Of a stretch of DNA of 64,000 bases, positions 12,301 through 23,980 are shown piece after piece (the first letter of the stretch is position 1; every line of letters starts with the position of its first letter). Where the stretch lies: positions 124,001 through 188,000 of the forward strand of contig JAULBX010007773.1 in assembly GCA_032358255.1 (NCBI GenBank). Direction: 5' to 3'. Position numbers and translations under genes: made by a program. The DNA is from Heterotrichella gracilis. Its lineage: Eukaryota > Sar > Xanthophyceae > Tribonematales > Xanthonemataceae. The notes under the pieces are model-generated. The model did no database searches, was not told where the DNA came from, and worked only from the letters and a program-made list of their open reading frames with translations.

Positions 12301-13970
12301 AGGTAGTTCCAGCTGCCCAGCCATTGATGCTTCTCCACAGTGGCACCAAGGGGAGCGATAGCCCACTGCAGTACCGAGAGCACCTGCTGCCTCACCACAC
12401 CCACCCAACCAGTGCGCGCATCCACAGAGCCAGCCATGGCCTTGTCAACATCGGCAAAGCACTGGTCCACATCGCGCTTGGCAAGCAGGATGGGCTGCGT
12501 GCATTTTGCTGTTGCCAGCTGCGCCAGGTCTCGGAGCAGCACCGAAAACAAGGCTGGAATGTCGCTTTCTGAAACAAAAACAGACGCAATTTGTGACAAA
12601 ACGGCACAAACAATAGAAATACAAAATAACTGGATGGCATGCCGATGATCAACAATGACTGCACAATTTTATGCACATGTGACAATTGCACCGTGGCGTC
12701 ATTGCATCTGCATGCTGACATAATCGCTATTCCTTAATAATAATAAAATGGAATAATTAATGTGGATTATTGTTCAGGGAGGCAAGTAGAGGTTGCACAT
12801 CCATGTGGCCTGAGCACAAAGCTTTGGGCAACAAATGCGAATGCCGCACCACTGCCAGCTTCAGGGCAGCACATCCATGATTGCACCACCATCTTGTGCA
12901 CAATCTCTGGCAGCAGCACCACCAGGCTGTCTGCACGCATGGGCAGGCGAAGCAGCTCCCCCACCAGACCCACGATCATGTGGTCCAGGGCCGATGGCTG
13001 CCACGGGTTGTGCACGTGGCTGAAGAGCGTCGCCACGATGAACCTGGCGGTGGGTGGCGAGGCGTGGATCGCGCGCTGCAGCAGGAAGGAGACGGCATCC
13101 CGGGAAACCTGCAGGGCAGATCACTCAGGTTTCTTTGCACATGAAGACTCAGCCTCGCCCTAGGGTTTTGCATCACCGAGCTTGGTCTTACTGGTGAATG
13201 ATTATATGCCAATGTAAAAATGGCGTCGTATTTTATGCACTGTACAACTACAATTCGTAAACAACAAGCCAATTTTACGCTGCGGCGTACTCCAAATATA
13301 TGTTCGCCAATGGCCTCCTGCCTTAGGCGAGGGTGTTGACTTACCAGTGGGGAGTCCAGCTGGACCAGCACGCGCTGGATGGCTGGGTGGCAGGCAGCCA
13401 GCACCTTGCCCTGGCACAGCATGTTGATGATGCGCCGGTGCAGGGCGATTTGGCTGACCTGTTCGAACATACGGGTTGAAAAGTGGGCAGAGCTGTAGTG
13501 GGCGGGTCTAGTGCGGCCAGTGGGGTTTGGCTGTGAGCAAAGCACTGGTGGCATCAGTTATGGTGGGGTGCCTCACCTGTAACGCCAGGAGAGCATGTGC
13601 ACAAGGTGCAGAAAGGACGGACCTGCAGCACGTTGTTCAGTTAGCGCCCAATACACAGTTCCCTAGGGCCTACACTATGGCACGCAGGCCACACACACTG
13701 CAGCAATATGCATGACAACAATGCACGCACATGCATGATGACATCGCCTGCACAACTTGGCCACCGATAGGCACCTGTGCTTGGGCAGTCTTTTAATGTT
13801 TGTGCGTACCTGCTGTTCCATGTTCTATCTGCTTGCATTATCTGCATTATCCGGGAAACCTCCTTCGAGTCTAGCAGGCTGCAATCCAGTGCTGTTGGAT
13901 GTGATTGTAACCTTCCTTCGTAGCCTTCTAAGGCACCCAAAACAGACTGCTGAGGTGGCTGCCACTGCAT
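6386..13970 (-). CDS. Large alpha-helical (HEAT/ARM-like) protein, 1542 aa, family not recognised
   Basis: Eighteen exons join in phase: 13810-13970, 13577-13622, 13345-13458, 12853-13108, 12277-12568, 12029-12158, 11702-11956, 11013-11621, 10731-10888, 10444-10630, 9997-10286, 9592-9914, 8581-9479, 8138-8341, 7696-7806, 7231-7431, 6787-6984 and 6386-6580. They total 4629 nt, an exact multiple of three. The donor at 12853 is the weakest join. The product is almost all helix-forming, rich in Ala, Leu and Gln. Repeated amphipathic pairs such as VLVQLDSPLVSRDAVSFLLQ and AAQILLACAQSACKEPRI suggest an alpha-solenoid scaffold. A disordered acidic stretch (SEVIPDTPDEDM) lies near the middle. No signal peptide, membrane segment or catalytic motif is visible. 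Large solenoid subunits of nuclear, transport or repair complexes would fit, but I cannot choose one. It is divergent from TIM50. Confidence 0.72.
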
Positions 13971-14639
13971 TTTGGGCGCTGGAGGGACAAGCTGAAAAGG
14001 GTGCTACATCTTGATAGAACTGAAGGTTCAAATGCATGCATGCAGGTGTGAGACGGCACACACATACGACCCACACCGTAGCTGGTCATCAAACTGCAAT
14101 ATCTGATATTGTACTGCGCCTGGCAAGCTTAAAAATGAAAGTTATTGGCACCAAAAGCAAGTGGGTCACCCGAGCGTCTAATGCATGCAACCAGGTCGGA
14201 ACCCTAACTGCACCCTAAAGTGTGCCTAAAACTTTTCCAAGCCGATGATCATCGCGGTCTCGTTATTGGCAGACGAGTGCCCTTATTTTGTCTCCATCGC
14301 ACAACGTTGCTGAGTCTACTAACCACTGTACGAGGGCCATATTATACCCACTTGGGGTTTCGTGATTACAGTCACGCAGCCGCATGCAAATAGTTGCCAA
14401 GTTGCCAACACCCGAGCCTTCCCCACCATGCTCTGATACTCTCTCTGCCTGTGCTATCTCACTGCTTTATCGTGTGCACTATCGCTGCTACTTGTGCGCT
14501 ACACTGATCGGGCGAGTGTTGTTGTCCCGCATTATTCTCCACAGAACCTGTTCAGACAAGCAAGTTCACCTGCCGCGCCACCCAGTCTGCACAACAGCCA
14601 ATGTCCTTGCAAATACTTGGGTAACAAGTGTTGGCGACC
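13971..14639. promoter_or_regulatory. Shared upstream region between the helical-protein gene and TIM50
   Basis: About 670 bases separate the start codons of two divergent genes, so both promoters must lie here. The region holds a GCATGCATGCA run near 14034 and no clear TATA box. No other gene is visible. Confidence 0.45.
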
Positions 14640-17255
14640 ATGCTAAGACAAGCTGTCGGCATATGGCGGGCTGCGCGCCAGCCCTGCATAAAGCATGCAT
14701 CGACGGCTGCTCGGTTTGCAAGGTAACTAACTTGCACACCAAACTCGCCCTTCAAGCGCACCATCCTCGATGTCCTCTTGGGTTTTGAATTGGACACTCT
14801 TGCTGCACTCGTTAACACGCATGTTCAAAACAGTGCATTGTGTGGACGTCACCATGTGCATCAAATCTGAGAGTAGCACGGCACACCAGACCTGAGGCAT
14901 GCCACAGTACACAGTGTTCTAACTAGCACAACTGAAACAACACATGTTCACCAATCGTGTCTTGATTTTCTTTGCGAGTTTGCAGCTGTTTGCCATATGC
15001 ATGCATAAGGACACGATCACAGCACTCAGCCTGCATGCATGTGCCACAGCGAGGCAGCGGGACCCTCAAAGGAGGCAGCAAAGCCCACCGCCACAGCCAG
15101 CGCCACAGCCAGCCGAATCAGCGCTGACGCCGAGACGGTCAGCAAGCTCTTCTCCAAAGTGACACCGGCAGATGTGGTGTCACCCGCAGCGGCTGCTGCA
15201 GCAGCGGAGGAAGCTCCTAGCACAGCGGGTCGGGTCCTGTCTGCAATAGGCAATGGCCTGTTGCTGGGTGCGCTGGGGGCTACCGGCTTCTTTGGCTACT
15301 ACACGCTCAGCTACAACGTGAATCAGGTGCAAACCATGGTGGAGGAGACCAAGAAGACCGAGAACGCCACCCCGTTGACCTCGGTAAGGGTTTCGCCAGC
15401 AGCATCAGCACACTGCAGGTGGCTTCTAGAGGCTGCATTCTATGGGATTAATTCTTGAAAATCTGTTGTGTCCTAGCGCTGGGTTACACGTGATCATGGC
15501 ATTGACCATGGTCTCGCTCTTGTGGCGGAACAGGCATGAGCTCATGCATACTGGCACAAAACACGTGCATACCTCGCACACCCATAGCCTTGCATGTGCC
15601 AGTATATCTCACCGGCAGCATGTGGTCGCAGGCTTGGTGTACGGTGATGGACTGGTACGTTGACAAGCGCAGCCAGCTTGAGGAGGAGGTGAAGAAGTAT
15701 GCTGACCCGCCCTCAGACAAGCTGCTGCCAGACCAGCACCTCATCTATCCACGCAACGTGTGAGTAGCTATGCATGGTGGCGCTATTCACGTTGCTGAAG
15801 GCACAGTATCATGTCGCTTAGCTAGTTTGGTAGGCAGGTGCGTACATTCCTGCAGTCCGGCCGGACTAGCATCCAGGCTTGCACAAGCGGCGCCAAGGGG
15901 TTTCGAATGGCACAGTTGTAGAGGTACCTGGTGCCATGATCTTGCGAATTTGATGAGTTGTGGCGGCTCTCGCACATCCATGCTCCACAGGGGACCATCA
16001 TCGCCTGCATGCAGCGCAGCGTATTGGTCCCTCATCATTGTCCTAGCTCATTGGCGCCTCATCAATTGCAGGGTGATCAAGACCCTGGTGCTGGACTTGG
16101 ACGACCTGCTCATCCACTCCAACTGGACCCGCGAGCGCGGCTGGCGGACGTTCAAGCGCCCAGGCGTGGACGAGTTCCTGCGCCAGATGGCGCAGTACTA
16201 CGAGATCGTGGTGTACACCTCGCAGCAGTACACCTACGCAGACCCCATTCTGGACAAGCTGGACCCCGGCAGGCAGTACATCCCGTACCGCCTGTACCGC
16301 GACTCGACGCAGTACGTGAACGGCAGGCACGTGCGGGACCTGTCCAAGCTCAACCGGGACCTGGAGAATGTGCTGTTCCTGTCGTGCGACCCTGATGCGT
16401 GGAGCAAGCAGCCTGAGAATGCTGTCAAGGTAGGCCTCCAGGGGGGTTGTCACGGGGGGCGGTCCCTGGTGTACAATGCATTGTGACTCCTGGCGCGCAG
16501 CCTGGTGGAGTGTCTGGTGCATTACGCCTCACGCCATGTGACATTCTGTGCATACCGCTGGTGGGAGGTGTTACAGGTGATCCTGTTCAACCCGGCCTTG
16601 GTTTTTGCTGATGCCGCCATGCATGCGTACTGCACCCTTGACCTCTTTGGAAGGAAACAGTAGCCACAGCATTGAGCACCGCTGGGAGTAGCCGTGGCAT
16701 GAGCTGGTTGCTGTGTGGCTGCAGCTGCCCTGCTGGAAGGGCGACGCGGATGACACCATGCTCACTGAGCTGGTGCCCTTTTTGGAAGCGATTGTGCGCA
16801 CCCACGTGCCTGACGTGCGGGACGTGGTCAAGAGCTACGAAGGGCTGGACATCCCCACGGCCTTCAAGTGCGTACCACAGCCCTCAACCTCGCACCGCAC
16901 GCATGTTGCAGTTGCTTATAGCCTGGTTGTTGACCTGTTTCCACTGATTGGTGTCAGCCACATGCTCAATTTCATTTGCCGCCCCTAGATAGATGCGCGC
17001 TGGCCAAATCTTGTTGCGTATTACATACCTGGGATCTGGCTGTGCTGTGGCCTATGAGTGTGGGTCTCCCATTTGGGTTACCACATGTCATTGATCCACA
17101 AGCTCACTGGTAGCCCTTGGCATGCCCCCTTCTCCTGCTTTGTTGTTCTTGGTGGCAAGTGCTGTTGTGCTTGTGGCAGGGAGCGCATGGAGCGGATTGC
17201 TACGGCGCAGAAGCAAAGGAAGCAGACTGGGCGGGGGTTTCTGGCAAGCAAGTAG
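14640..17255 (+). CDS. TIM50: Mitochondrial inner-membrane translocase subunit TIM50
   Basis: Six exons join in phase: 14640-14722, 15050-15383, 15632-15759, 16072-16429, 16725-16867 and 17180-17255, giving 373 aa. Exon 1 encodes an amphipathic Arg-rich presequence (MLRQAVGIWRAARQPCIK). An Ala/Pro/Ser-rich matrix segment follows, then one transmembrane helix at about residues 93-114 (AIGNGLLLGALGATGFFGYY). The intermembrane-space FCP1/NIF-like domain starts at about residue 186 with LVLDLDDLLIHSNWTRERGW and continues through FKRPGVDEFLRQMAQYYEIV. The phosphatase signature DxDx(T/V) reads DLDDL, so catalysis is not expected, as in other TIM50s. The protein receives presequences from the TOM complex and passes them to the TIM23 channel. 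The basic end (ATAQKQRKQTGRGF) is typical. The first exon is too short to see as an open frame and was found by its targeting signal and matching phase. Confidence 0.93.
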
Positions 17256-18187
17256 GGACACAGCTTGCAAGTAGGGTATGACAAGGCCAACTAAGGTGGC
17301 CACGTGGGGTGGCCTCAACGCATGCGCCTTGACGACTTCCTGCCGCTGCAGAAGTGTGGGATGCAGCAGACCAGCACAATCCTCCAGTGGCAGTAGGCAC
17401 TGCGAGTGTGGTGATAACCGTGTGTCATTCATGTTTCATCTTTCATACTGGTCTTTTTCACGACTGACGTTGGAGCAGCAATGACAGTGACCCATGATTC
17501 TGGCCATGGCAATTGCTGCATTCACAGATGTACAGATCCCTTGGGGGTGCCGTGTGTGGCCCAGGCTGGTCACCGTGTGATCCAGCGTCCGACATTGACA
17601 GGTGTTTTGCGTCATTTATTATTTCGTTGCGAAGTTGCGTAATTATGATGGTGGTAGGCTTTTAACAGACTCTACAGCTGTGATGATTGTTGACACATGC
17701 TACTACCGTAACAGGCGCAGCCATTGTTGACACATGATGTGTGCTGTGGCGTGCCACATTGCTAGCCCATGCAAGACCCTTAATCAAAATCATTTGATTA
17801 GTAATTTTACAATTATTGCTCAATGACATTGACAGATCGTGCCTGGCTGAATCGGCAACGTTGACGCAGTGCGTGTGCCACATGGGATTCTCATACTGAT
17901 GGCACCATGAATTGTCGAGTTGCCTGCAAAGCTCACATTGTCAGGCCAAAGGCATGGGCCAAAGGCAAGTAATCATTGAGGCGGAAATAAACCCTATCTG
18001 ATTTGTGCTTGATGTTTTTAATAATGCTTCGCAAATGCCCTTCATCTCGCAGACTGCACAGGGCATAATCGCTACAGTGAGCAGCTTCTGACACTGTCTG
18101 TGCACTGTATAAGCTGCAAATTGACAGGTCTGGTCCATTAGCAAGCAGCAGAGCTGCACTTCAATCATCCAATTGGCAATTATGAAA
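17256..18187. other. Convergent 3' spacer between TIM50 and RimM
   Basis: Both flanking genes end here. It should hold their two 3' UTRs. AT-rich stretches lie near 17640-17820 (for example CAAAATCATTTGATTAGTAA). No coding or RNA gene is visible. Confidence 0.5.
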
Positions 18188-20001
18188 TCATTCTGACTCG
18201 GAACTGTCAGGAGCTGGTGCAGCGCCTTCCTCGTCTGACGCGGCAGCTGCCCCGCCCTTCCTCTGGCGGCGCTTCTGGTAGGGCGACATCTGGCGCTTAG
18301 GCTTCTCGGAGCGCTTCACAGGCACAGCCAAGTCAAGCAGACCTTCGGGTGGGTTGATGTACATTTTCCTCTGCTCGGCATCCACATCAGGCACCATCGC
18401 CTTCACAAAAGGTAGCAGGAACGTGGCGCCTCCAGTCTCCTCCATTTCCTCCGGTGACTGCTCCAGCTGAATCCTCAGAACATCGTGTTGCCCTGTAAGC
18501 AGATGCGCCAATGCCTTTATATGCCATACCATATAACATGAGCCATGCATATAGGTATAACATGAGCCATGCAACCTACCAACCACATGACCTAGTCATG
18601 CGAGAATGGTTGGAGCGCACATTTATTTCGCAATCGCATATCATTGCTTTGTTTAGGTAGTCAAATTTCCAAAATTAGTTAGTTGATTGCGAATGGTCTG
18701 ATCCCTGGCAGAAGCAATTGTGACTTCAAAGCAATTGTGCGCGACGTGGTACATGCAGCGTACCTGTGCCACCATACAAGTCCACAACTTTGCCCACAGG
18801 CTCCCCGGTTTCCTTCATCAAAACCTGCACAACACACCACCACCTCGTAACAGCGCGGACGCACAGCACTACAGCAACACCAGGGCTACGGTTGCCATAC
18901 TCACAACATGCCTGCACACTGCAAATCAATGCACATTCTGCCCAATGCAACAGGTACAAGAAGGAATTAATCCATCCAGAAAGGGGTAGTTGATAAGGTC
19001 AACACCACTAGGTGCGGCACAGGGAACACCTCAGCTACACGCGATTGCACGCAACCGCACCTGGAGCCCGATCAGGTCCTGCACGTAGAACTCATCCTCG
19101 TCCTCCAGCGGGTCGCGGTCACCTGCCCTGATGAGCAGCCGGTGGTTGCGCACCAGGTCTGCCTCCTCGGGGCTATCCACCCCTTCCAGCTTCACCAACC
19201 ATGCCTCCCTGCCCTGCACCCACATAAAAGAATAGTTGAAAAGGGTCAAAATTGCAGAAGACCCGGGATGCCAGATTGCTATTGTATGGCAGGGCCGTAC
19301 CTTGGTCAGCGTCGGACGGCCATGCTCCAGTACCACCTCCTTGGGGGGTGTTGGGTTCCTCCTCCTGGCTTGGGGAGGGAGTTGCAGCCACCTGCAAGGA
19401 GGCGCCCATGAGAATCTCCACGGCAATTGAAAGCATGACCATTTATGCTCTAAAGTAGCCAGCGCAACGCTGGTGGGCCGACCTACTGTGTTATCAACCA
19501 CAACGCAGCTGTCCAATGGCGGTGGCATGCATAGGCCATTTGAGCTTCACAGAGCCGAGAAGGGTGGAACCCAACACAAACCTCGATGCAACGTCGGTCT
19601 AAAAGCACATACCTTTGCCCAGGAGTTGCTAATCGGTCTTCGGGGAAGTCTGTCAGGGGCTGCACCTTGATCTCTCCTCGCACCCCATGGGGCGCACCCA
19701 GGATGCCCACCTCAATCCACCCATCTGCAGTATCTGCACTGGGTGTGCTGTCATACGAGGCACTTTCAGTGGAGGGTGTGATAACATCGTCTGCGGTGTC
19801 TTCATCAGACGCTGAGTCCGGCTGAGCTGACTCAGCTGCAGCAGCCATCATGATGGAGGATGGGCGGTGAGGGCGGTGGATGCTACGTGCCCAGGCAAGT
19901 CTGTTGCTACCTATCGGGCAGTGTTTGGCAACGTGTGCCAGTGTGCGTGAGCTGCTTCCTACTGCGGTGGGACACCGGAGGTTCGCCATAGCAGCTTGCA
20001 T
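18188..20001 (-). CDS. RimM: Plastid 16S rRNA-processing / ribosome maturation factor RimM
   Basis: Five exons join in phase: 19613-20001, 19301-19391, 19061-19213, 18764-18824 and 18188-18492, giving 332 aa. The first ~65 residues are rich in Ser, Arg and Ala and look like a chloroplast transit peptide. An acidic linker follows (SASDEDTADDVITPS). The RimM N-domain starts with WIEVGILGAPHGVRGEIKVQ and PLTDFPEDRL, which is diagnostic, and continues with VVLEHGRPTLTKGREAWLVK and GVDSPEEADLVRNHRLLI. The PRC-barrel half has FYVQDLIGLQVLMKETGEPV, GKVVDLYGGTGQHDVLRIQ and FLLPFVKAMVPDVDAEQRKM, ending in INPPEGLLDL. Bacterial RimM binds ribosomal protein S19 and assists maturation of the 30S head; the same role on plastid ribosomes is inferred. 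The tail (KRQMSPYQKRRQRKGG, then acidic) is an extra beyond the bacterial length of about 170-180 residues. Confidence 0.93.
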
Positions 20002-20607
20002 GGCTCAACACGAGTGGTGGGCGATGTGGCACCCACAAAGACGCATACCGCACGGTACGTTACGAAGCAACGATAACCTGGACCAGCAAGCAAAGACACA
20101 AAGTTTACGCTTGTTGCGGTGTTTTGGACTCCCCCTGTTGTCGTTACTTGGAATTTTGTTCCTCAGGTGCCTGAGGACTGGTCATGTAGGCCTAAGGTTT
20201 GTTGGAGCATGTTCACCTTATGACTTGTGGCTTTACGACTTTGCCGTTTACTTACGTCCGTGTTGGATTGTCGGCGACTTGAGTGGCACAGCCCACTGGC
20301 CGGGAGTAGCCGCTGGTGCACCCGTTTTGTGCATGCGTGATGCATGCATGCATTCGTAGGGTTACGCCCTCTCAACTGGGGGCGTGGATGACTTGTTATC
20401 CTGAGTTATGACTCAATAAGGGTATATTGCTTTATATATTCCCGGCTTATAGTGGCTGTCTGCTGTTTAAACTGACGCATGCATAGACAGCATGCCTGTA
20501 GTCAACACCCCTCCCCTGCCAGGGAGTCAACAAGGAAAGCTGGGAACGACAGGTTGAGGAGTTGCTGAAGAAGAGCTGCAGACAAACTGTGGAATTACAC
20601 AGCCACC
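20002..20607. promoter_or_regulatory. Shared upstream region between RimM and J-protein genes
   Basis: Divergent start codons lie about 600 bases apart. A good TATA-like run, TTTATATATT, sits at 20431-20440, about 170 bases before the J-protein start codon. Just before it is TGAGTTATGACTCA (from about 20402), a near-palindrome containing ATGACTCA, like a bZIP site. Function is inferred from sequence only. Confidence 0.45.
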
Positions 20608-22268
20608 ATGCTCCTCCTGTGGAAAGCAGGCACTGGCGTTGGACTCCTCAACTTTGCGCCATGCAAAGCTCCTGTTCCTCCTCTGCTTTCCATGTTCAGC
20701 ACCTTCCGTAACAAGAAATGGATGTCAAAGCCTTCAGATGAGGACAATGTCAAGGTACAGTCCTTTTACCCTGTCTACACTGCAGACATGCGCGTAGACT
20801 CTTGCAACGACCAGCACAATGCTCTGCAGAAACTCCGCACGTTGGTGAAGCGGCACAAGCGGCGCAGTTTCAAGCTGAACTTTCGCAAACGATGGTCAAC
20901 ATACCTGGATGAATTTTACATGCCGGTAAGTAGGCATGTGGGGCCAGCACCTCACAGCACTGATGCAGCTCGCAGCACTGCCATCTCCACCATGCCATGC
21001 CATTTCCACCGTGCCATGGCACTGACAGTCGAATGTTACAAACAAACAAACAAAAGGCATTGCCAGCCGTCATTGGCTTATTGCCTTGTGTGCCCCTGAA
21101 GGGCACACATTAGGGACACTAAGTCCACACTGTCGAAAGCTACTCTACTTTAATACTGGCCCTACATGTTCCATGAACACACTGTTCATGTTTTCCCCCT
21201 CCTGCAGAGTTCCTTTCAGGCTGAGTTCAGGGTCGACCTGGGTGGGTTGGAAGGGGCAGCGTCAAGGTGGGGTTCAGGTGCACAGCAAGTGCGCAGAGGG
21301 AGCGGCAGGCCATGCAGCGACGCACAGAACAAGAAGCAGCAGCCTGGTACGGTGTATGCCCTTAGGGTTTAGGATTTGATGTTCAAATGGTAGGATATCA
21401 AACCCTAAACCCAAATTGTGGGTGTTGTTCTACCATTTCTGGTGGTTCCATGATGGTACCTGCCTGCAGGGTGGCGTGAATGGGTGAGGCAAGAACAGCA
21501 AGCCGAGCCAATGGATGAGGAACCAGCTGGCACACATGAGTCATGGTCATGGCAAGAGAATGCTAACAGCAGGTGAGGCAGCTCGTCTACTCGGTGCCCA
21601 CAAATCAGGCAATGCACTTTGCCGTTATCAAGGATGTGCCATCACTGGTTGCAGGGGAGGGCATGGCGGTGCATCGTGGCATTCCATGGGTGGCATGAGG
21701 GACGAGGAGGGGTGGCACCAGCAGTACGATGGGGATGAGTGGTGGAGGCAATGGAAGCAGCACCAGCAGCGACAACAGAATCAACAGCAGCAGGACGAAA
21801 CCCAGCAGCAGCAGCGCACCCAGGCAGGCGGATCATCCAAGTCCCAGGAGACCGTCAGAAACCCTTCCAGTCGATGTAAGTGGGTGGTTGCCAGTGACAT
21901 GGTGACAATGGAGTGCTGGTAGATGTATCTTGATTGTCTGGAAGTCTTGCACTGACAGCGTGTGCCACAAGCACCGAAACATCCTCTCTACTGCATCATG
22001 GTACTGGCACCATCGCATGCAAGCAAGTGTGCTAACGATCTGCACATCGTTGCATGCAGGTCCCATATTCTCAAGGCACGCTGGTGTCCTGGGGCTGGCG
22101 GCCAGTGTGGCGTTCACCCCCAAGGCGCTGAAGGACGCGTTCAAGCAGCATGCGTTCAGGTGGCACCCGGACAGGCATGACGGGACCGGCAAGGCCAGTG
22201 CTGAGAGCAATTTCAAAGATGGTGTGGCTGCATACGAGTACCTGCAGCCCTACGCCAAAGTCAGCTAG
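20608..22268 (+). CDS. Protein with C-terminal J domain (DnaJ-like, 304 aa)
   Basis: Six exons join in phase: 20608-20754, 20830-20925, 21208-21346, 21470-21572, 21655-21875 and 22060-22268. The start codon has a good context (GCCACCATGC). The first ~55 residues are hydrophobic then basic (FSTFRNKKWMSK) and may be an organelle targeting peptide. The middle is low in complexity and rich in Gln, Trp and Gly (QQRQQNQQQQDETQQQQR). The last ~60 residues form a J domain: helix I-II with TPKALKDAFKQHAFRW, the invariant HPD in FRWHPDRHDG, and helix III with SNFKDGVAAYEYL. Such proteins stimulate Hsp70 ATPase; the partner is unknown. A C-terminal J domain is less common than an N-terminal one. The 75-base first intron is itself open and in frame, so retaining it would add 25 residues. 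A TGTAA polyadenylation signal candidate lies at 22490. Confidence 0.7.
21365..21412. repeat. Inverted repeat of telomere-like motif in a J-protein intron
   Basis: The arm 21365-21380 (GGGTTTAGGATTTGAT) is matched on the opposite strand by 21397-21412 with one mismatch in 16, around a 16-base loop. Both arms carry the plant-type telomere unit TTTAGGG. It lies in the intron after exon 3. Confidence 0.85.
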
Positions 22269-23980
22269 GCCATTCGTTGCCCTGATTTTTCAGTAAGGGG
22301 TGACTGCATTCAGTCCCTCCCGATGGGTGGCTCTCTGCACATGGCTGTCAAATAAATTTTGTAGATCCAGGAGTGTGCGCTGTGGCATGGTATTCCGCTG
22401 ATTTCCAATGCTGTGCCATGCGATCTGATTTGACCAGCACCGTTACCTACTTAGCTGGTGTCCTCACGCAACCCACGCCAACCCCGCTTTGTAAACACCT
22501 GCTGCCACTGCACTGCCATTCAATGCAATCTGGTTGACTACCATACCAGCGCTGAAGGTTTGTGGCCCTTTTAAAGAGAACTCAGACATATTCTCATTTT
22601 TTTTCCAGCGATATTTTCAGGACAGTCTTCTATAGGGTACGAAGGTTTTCTAGGAAATGCATTCTGCATTCAATTCCCTTTCTTTTCTACTCAGCTTGCC
22701 AACCTGTCCAGGGTGAATTTCAGAAATCAATCAATTTGAGCCATAGTACATGCTGGCCAGACACTACCTGCCGTCGTGAGGTGAAGTCTTGTTGGCAGCC
22801 CGTGTAATGTAGTAATTGCTTCCAAGGCCCATCTGTGACAGGCCTGCCTGCAACCACACTTTTGGCTCAGACTGCCATGGTGACCACTGCCCATTCCTTT
22901 GGCTCAAGGTTCAGTCTATTACAGTGGCCCAGGTTTTTCCTGTATGTACATCCATGATTCAAGGCCACAAAAAGGTTTACGGTAAGGATAAAACTGGAAA
23001 ATATCTCCCTTGGTCTCCTAGCCTGCTAGCCCAGCTTTTGGGTGTACAATCACATCACCTGAGCTGGGCACACCACGTGACAACGAGCCATTTGGCGACA
23101 CAATGTGCATCCGGCTTTTAATCGATACGACAGTTGCACCGGGTGTCCCTCAACCTGCGAAACAGAACACCGAGTGTTGAGCATTGACACTTGTAAACTC
23201 ATCCCAGGCGAGGTGTGTGTTGAGACTTTTTCTCTCTGTGACGAACTACGTTGAGCAGTTCTCCGCTCACTGGGCTGCACATTCATGTGGCGGGAGCCTA
23301 CAACGTCAGCTTCTGTGCAAGCTAAAACCCCACGGCGGCTTTCTCAGCCAACCAACCAGCCTCAGCAGCGTAGTTGCAGTGAGCTGGGTTGTCAGGAGTT
23401 ACAGTTTTCAGGTTTTTAGCCTCTACCTCTCAACCTCTCAACCTGAGTGGCCCAGTACCGACGCTTGTCGCGCAGCTGCAGCTTCTTCCACCCGTCATCA
23501 CGACAAGCTGTGGTCCTGCTCTACCACGACCTGAGGGCGCAGCCCTCGCCATTTCGGCTGAACTCTGTTTGCAGGAGCCAAGGTCATGGCGTCCAGGGAT
23601 TTCATGCAGCTGTAGCCTGGGCCACATCAATATCCTTGCAGCATAGCAGGGGCTTTGCCCCAGTGGGGCAGAAGTCTGTGGTACAGCCAGATTCTGCACG
23701 CGTATCAGCCGTGCTGCAGAACAGGGGCAGATTCCATTCCAGCCCTCGCCAATGCATGAGCAGACCAGCTTCCTTACGGAAAGACAGGGACCTCATGCAG
23801 CCCTTACCAGTTGCACCGCTTTCAGTTGGTGCCACTGAGTGAGTGAGCATCGTGTGGGTTCCTGTGGAAACTATGGTACATAACTGGCGGGCCCATGCAG
23901 CAGCAGGTCACGAGCAGGTGGTGCATTACAGGCAGCAGGGGCGGTGGTGTTGCCCAGGGACGCATTGTGGTCAACAGGGA
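22269..23980. other. Intergenic and upstream region of the first kinase copy
   Basis: The first part should be the 3' UTR of the J-protein gene. From about 22860 onward the sequence matches the region before the second kinase copy (about 32270-33416), with insertions and deletions, so it is part of the duplicated unit and probably holds its promoter and 5' UTR. Shared blocks include GGGGCTTTGCCCCAGTGGGG and AAACCCCACGGCGGCTTT. No other gene is visible. Confidence 0.5.

Noticed and set aside
14384-14788. Plus-strand gene with a Cys-rich product upstream of TIM50
   Set aside because: A different frame in the same DNA gives a perfect mitochondrial presequence that joins TIM50 in phase, so this frame is a shadow.
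15187-15216. CRISPR or bacterial-type repeat array
   Set aside because: GCGGCTGCTGCAGC-type repetition is an alanine run in TIM50. No spaced direct repeats of CRISPR type occur in the window.
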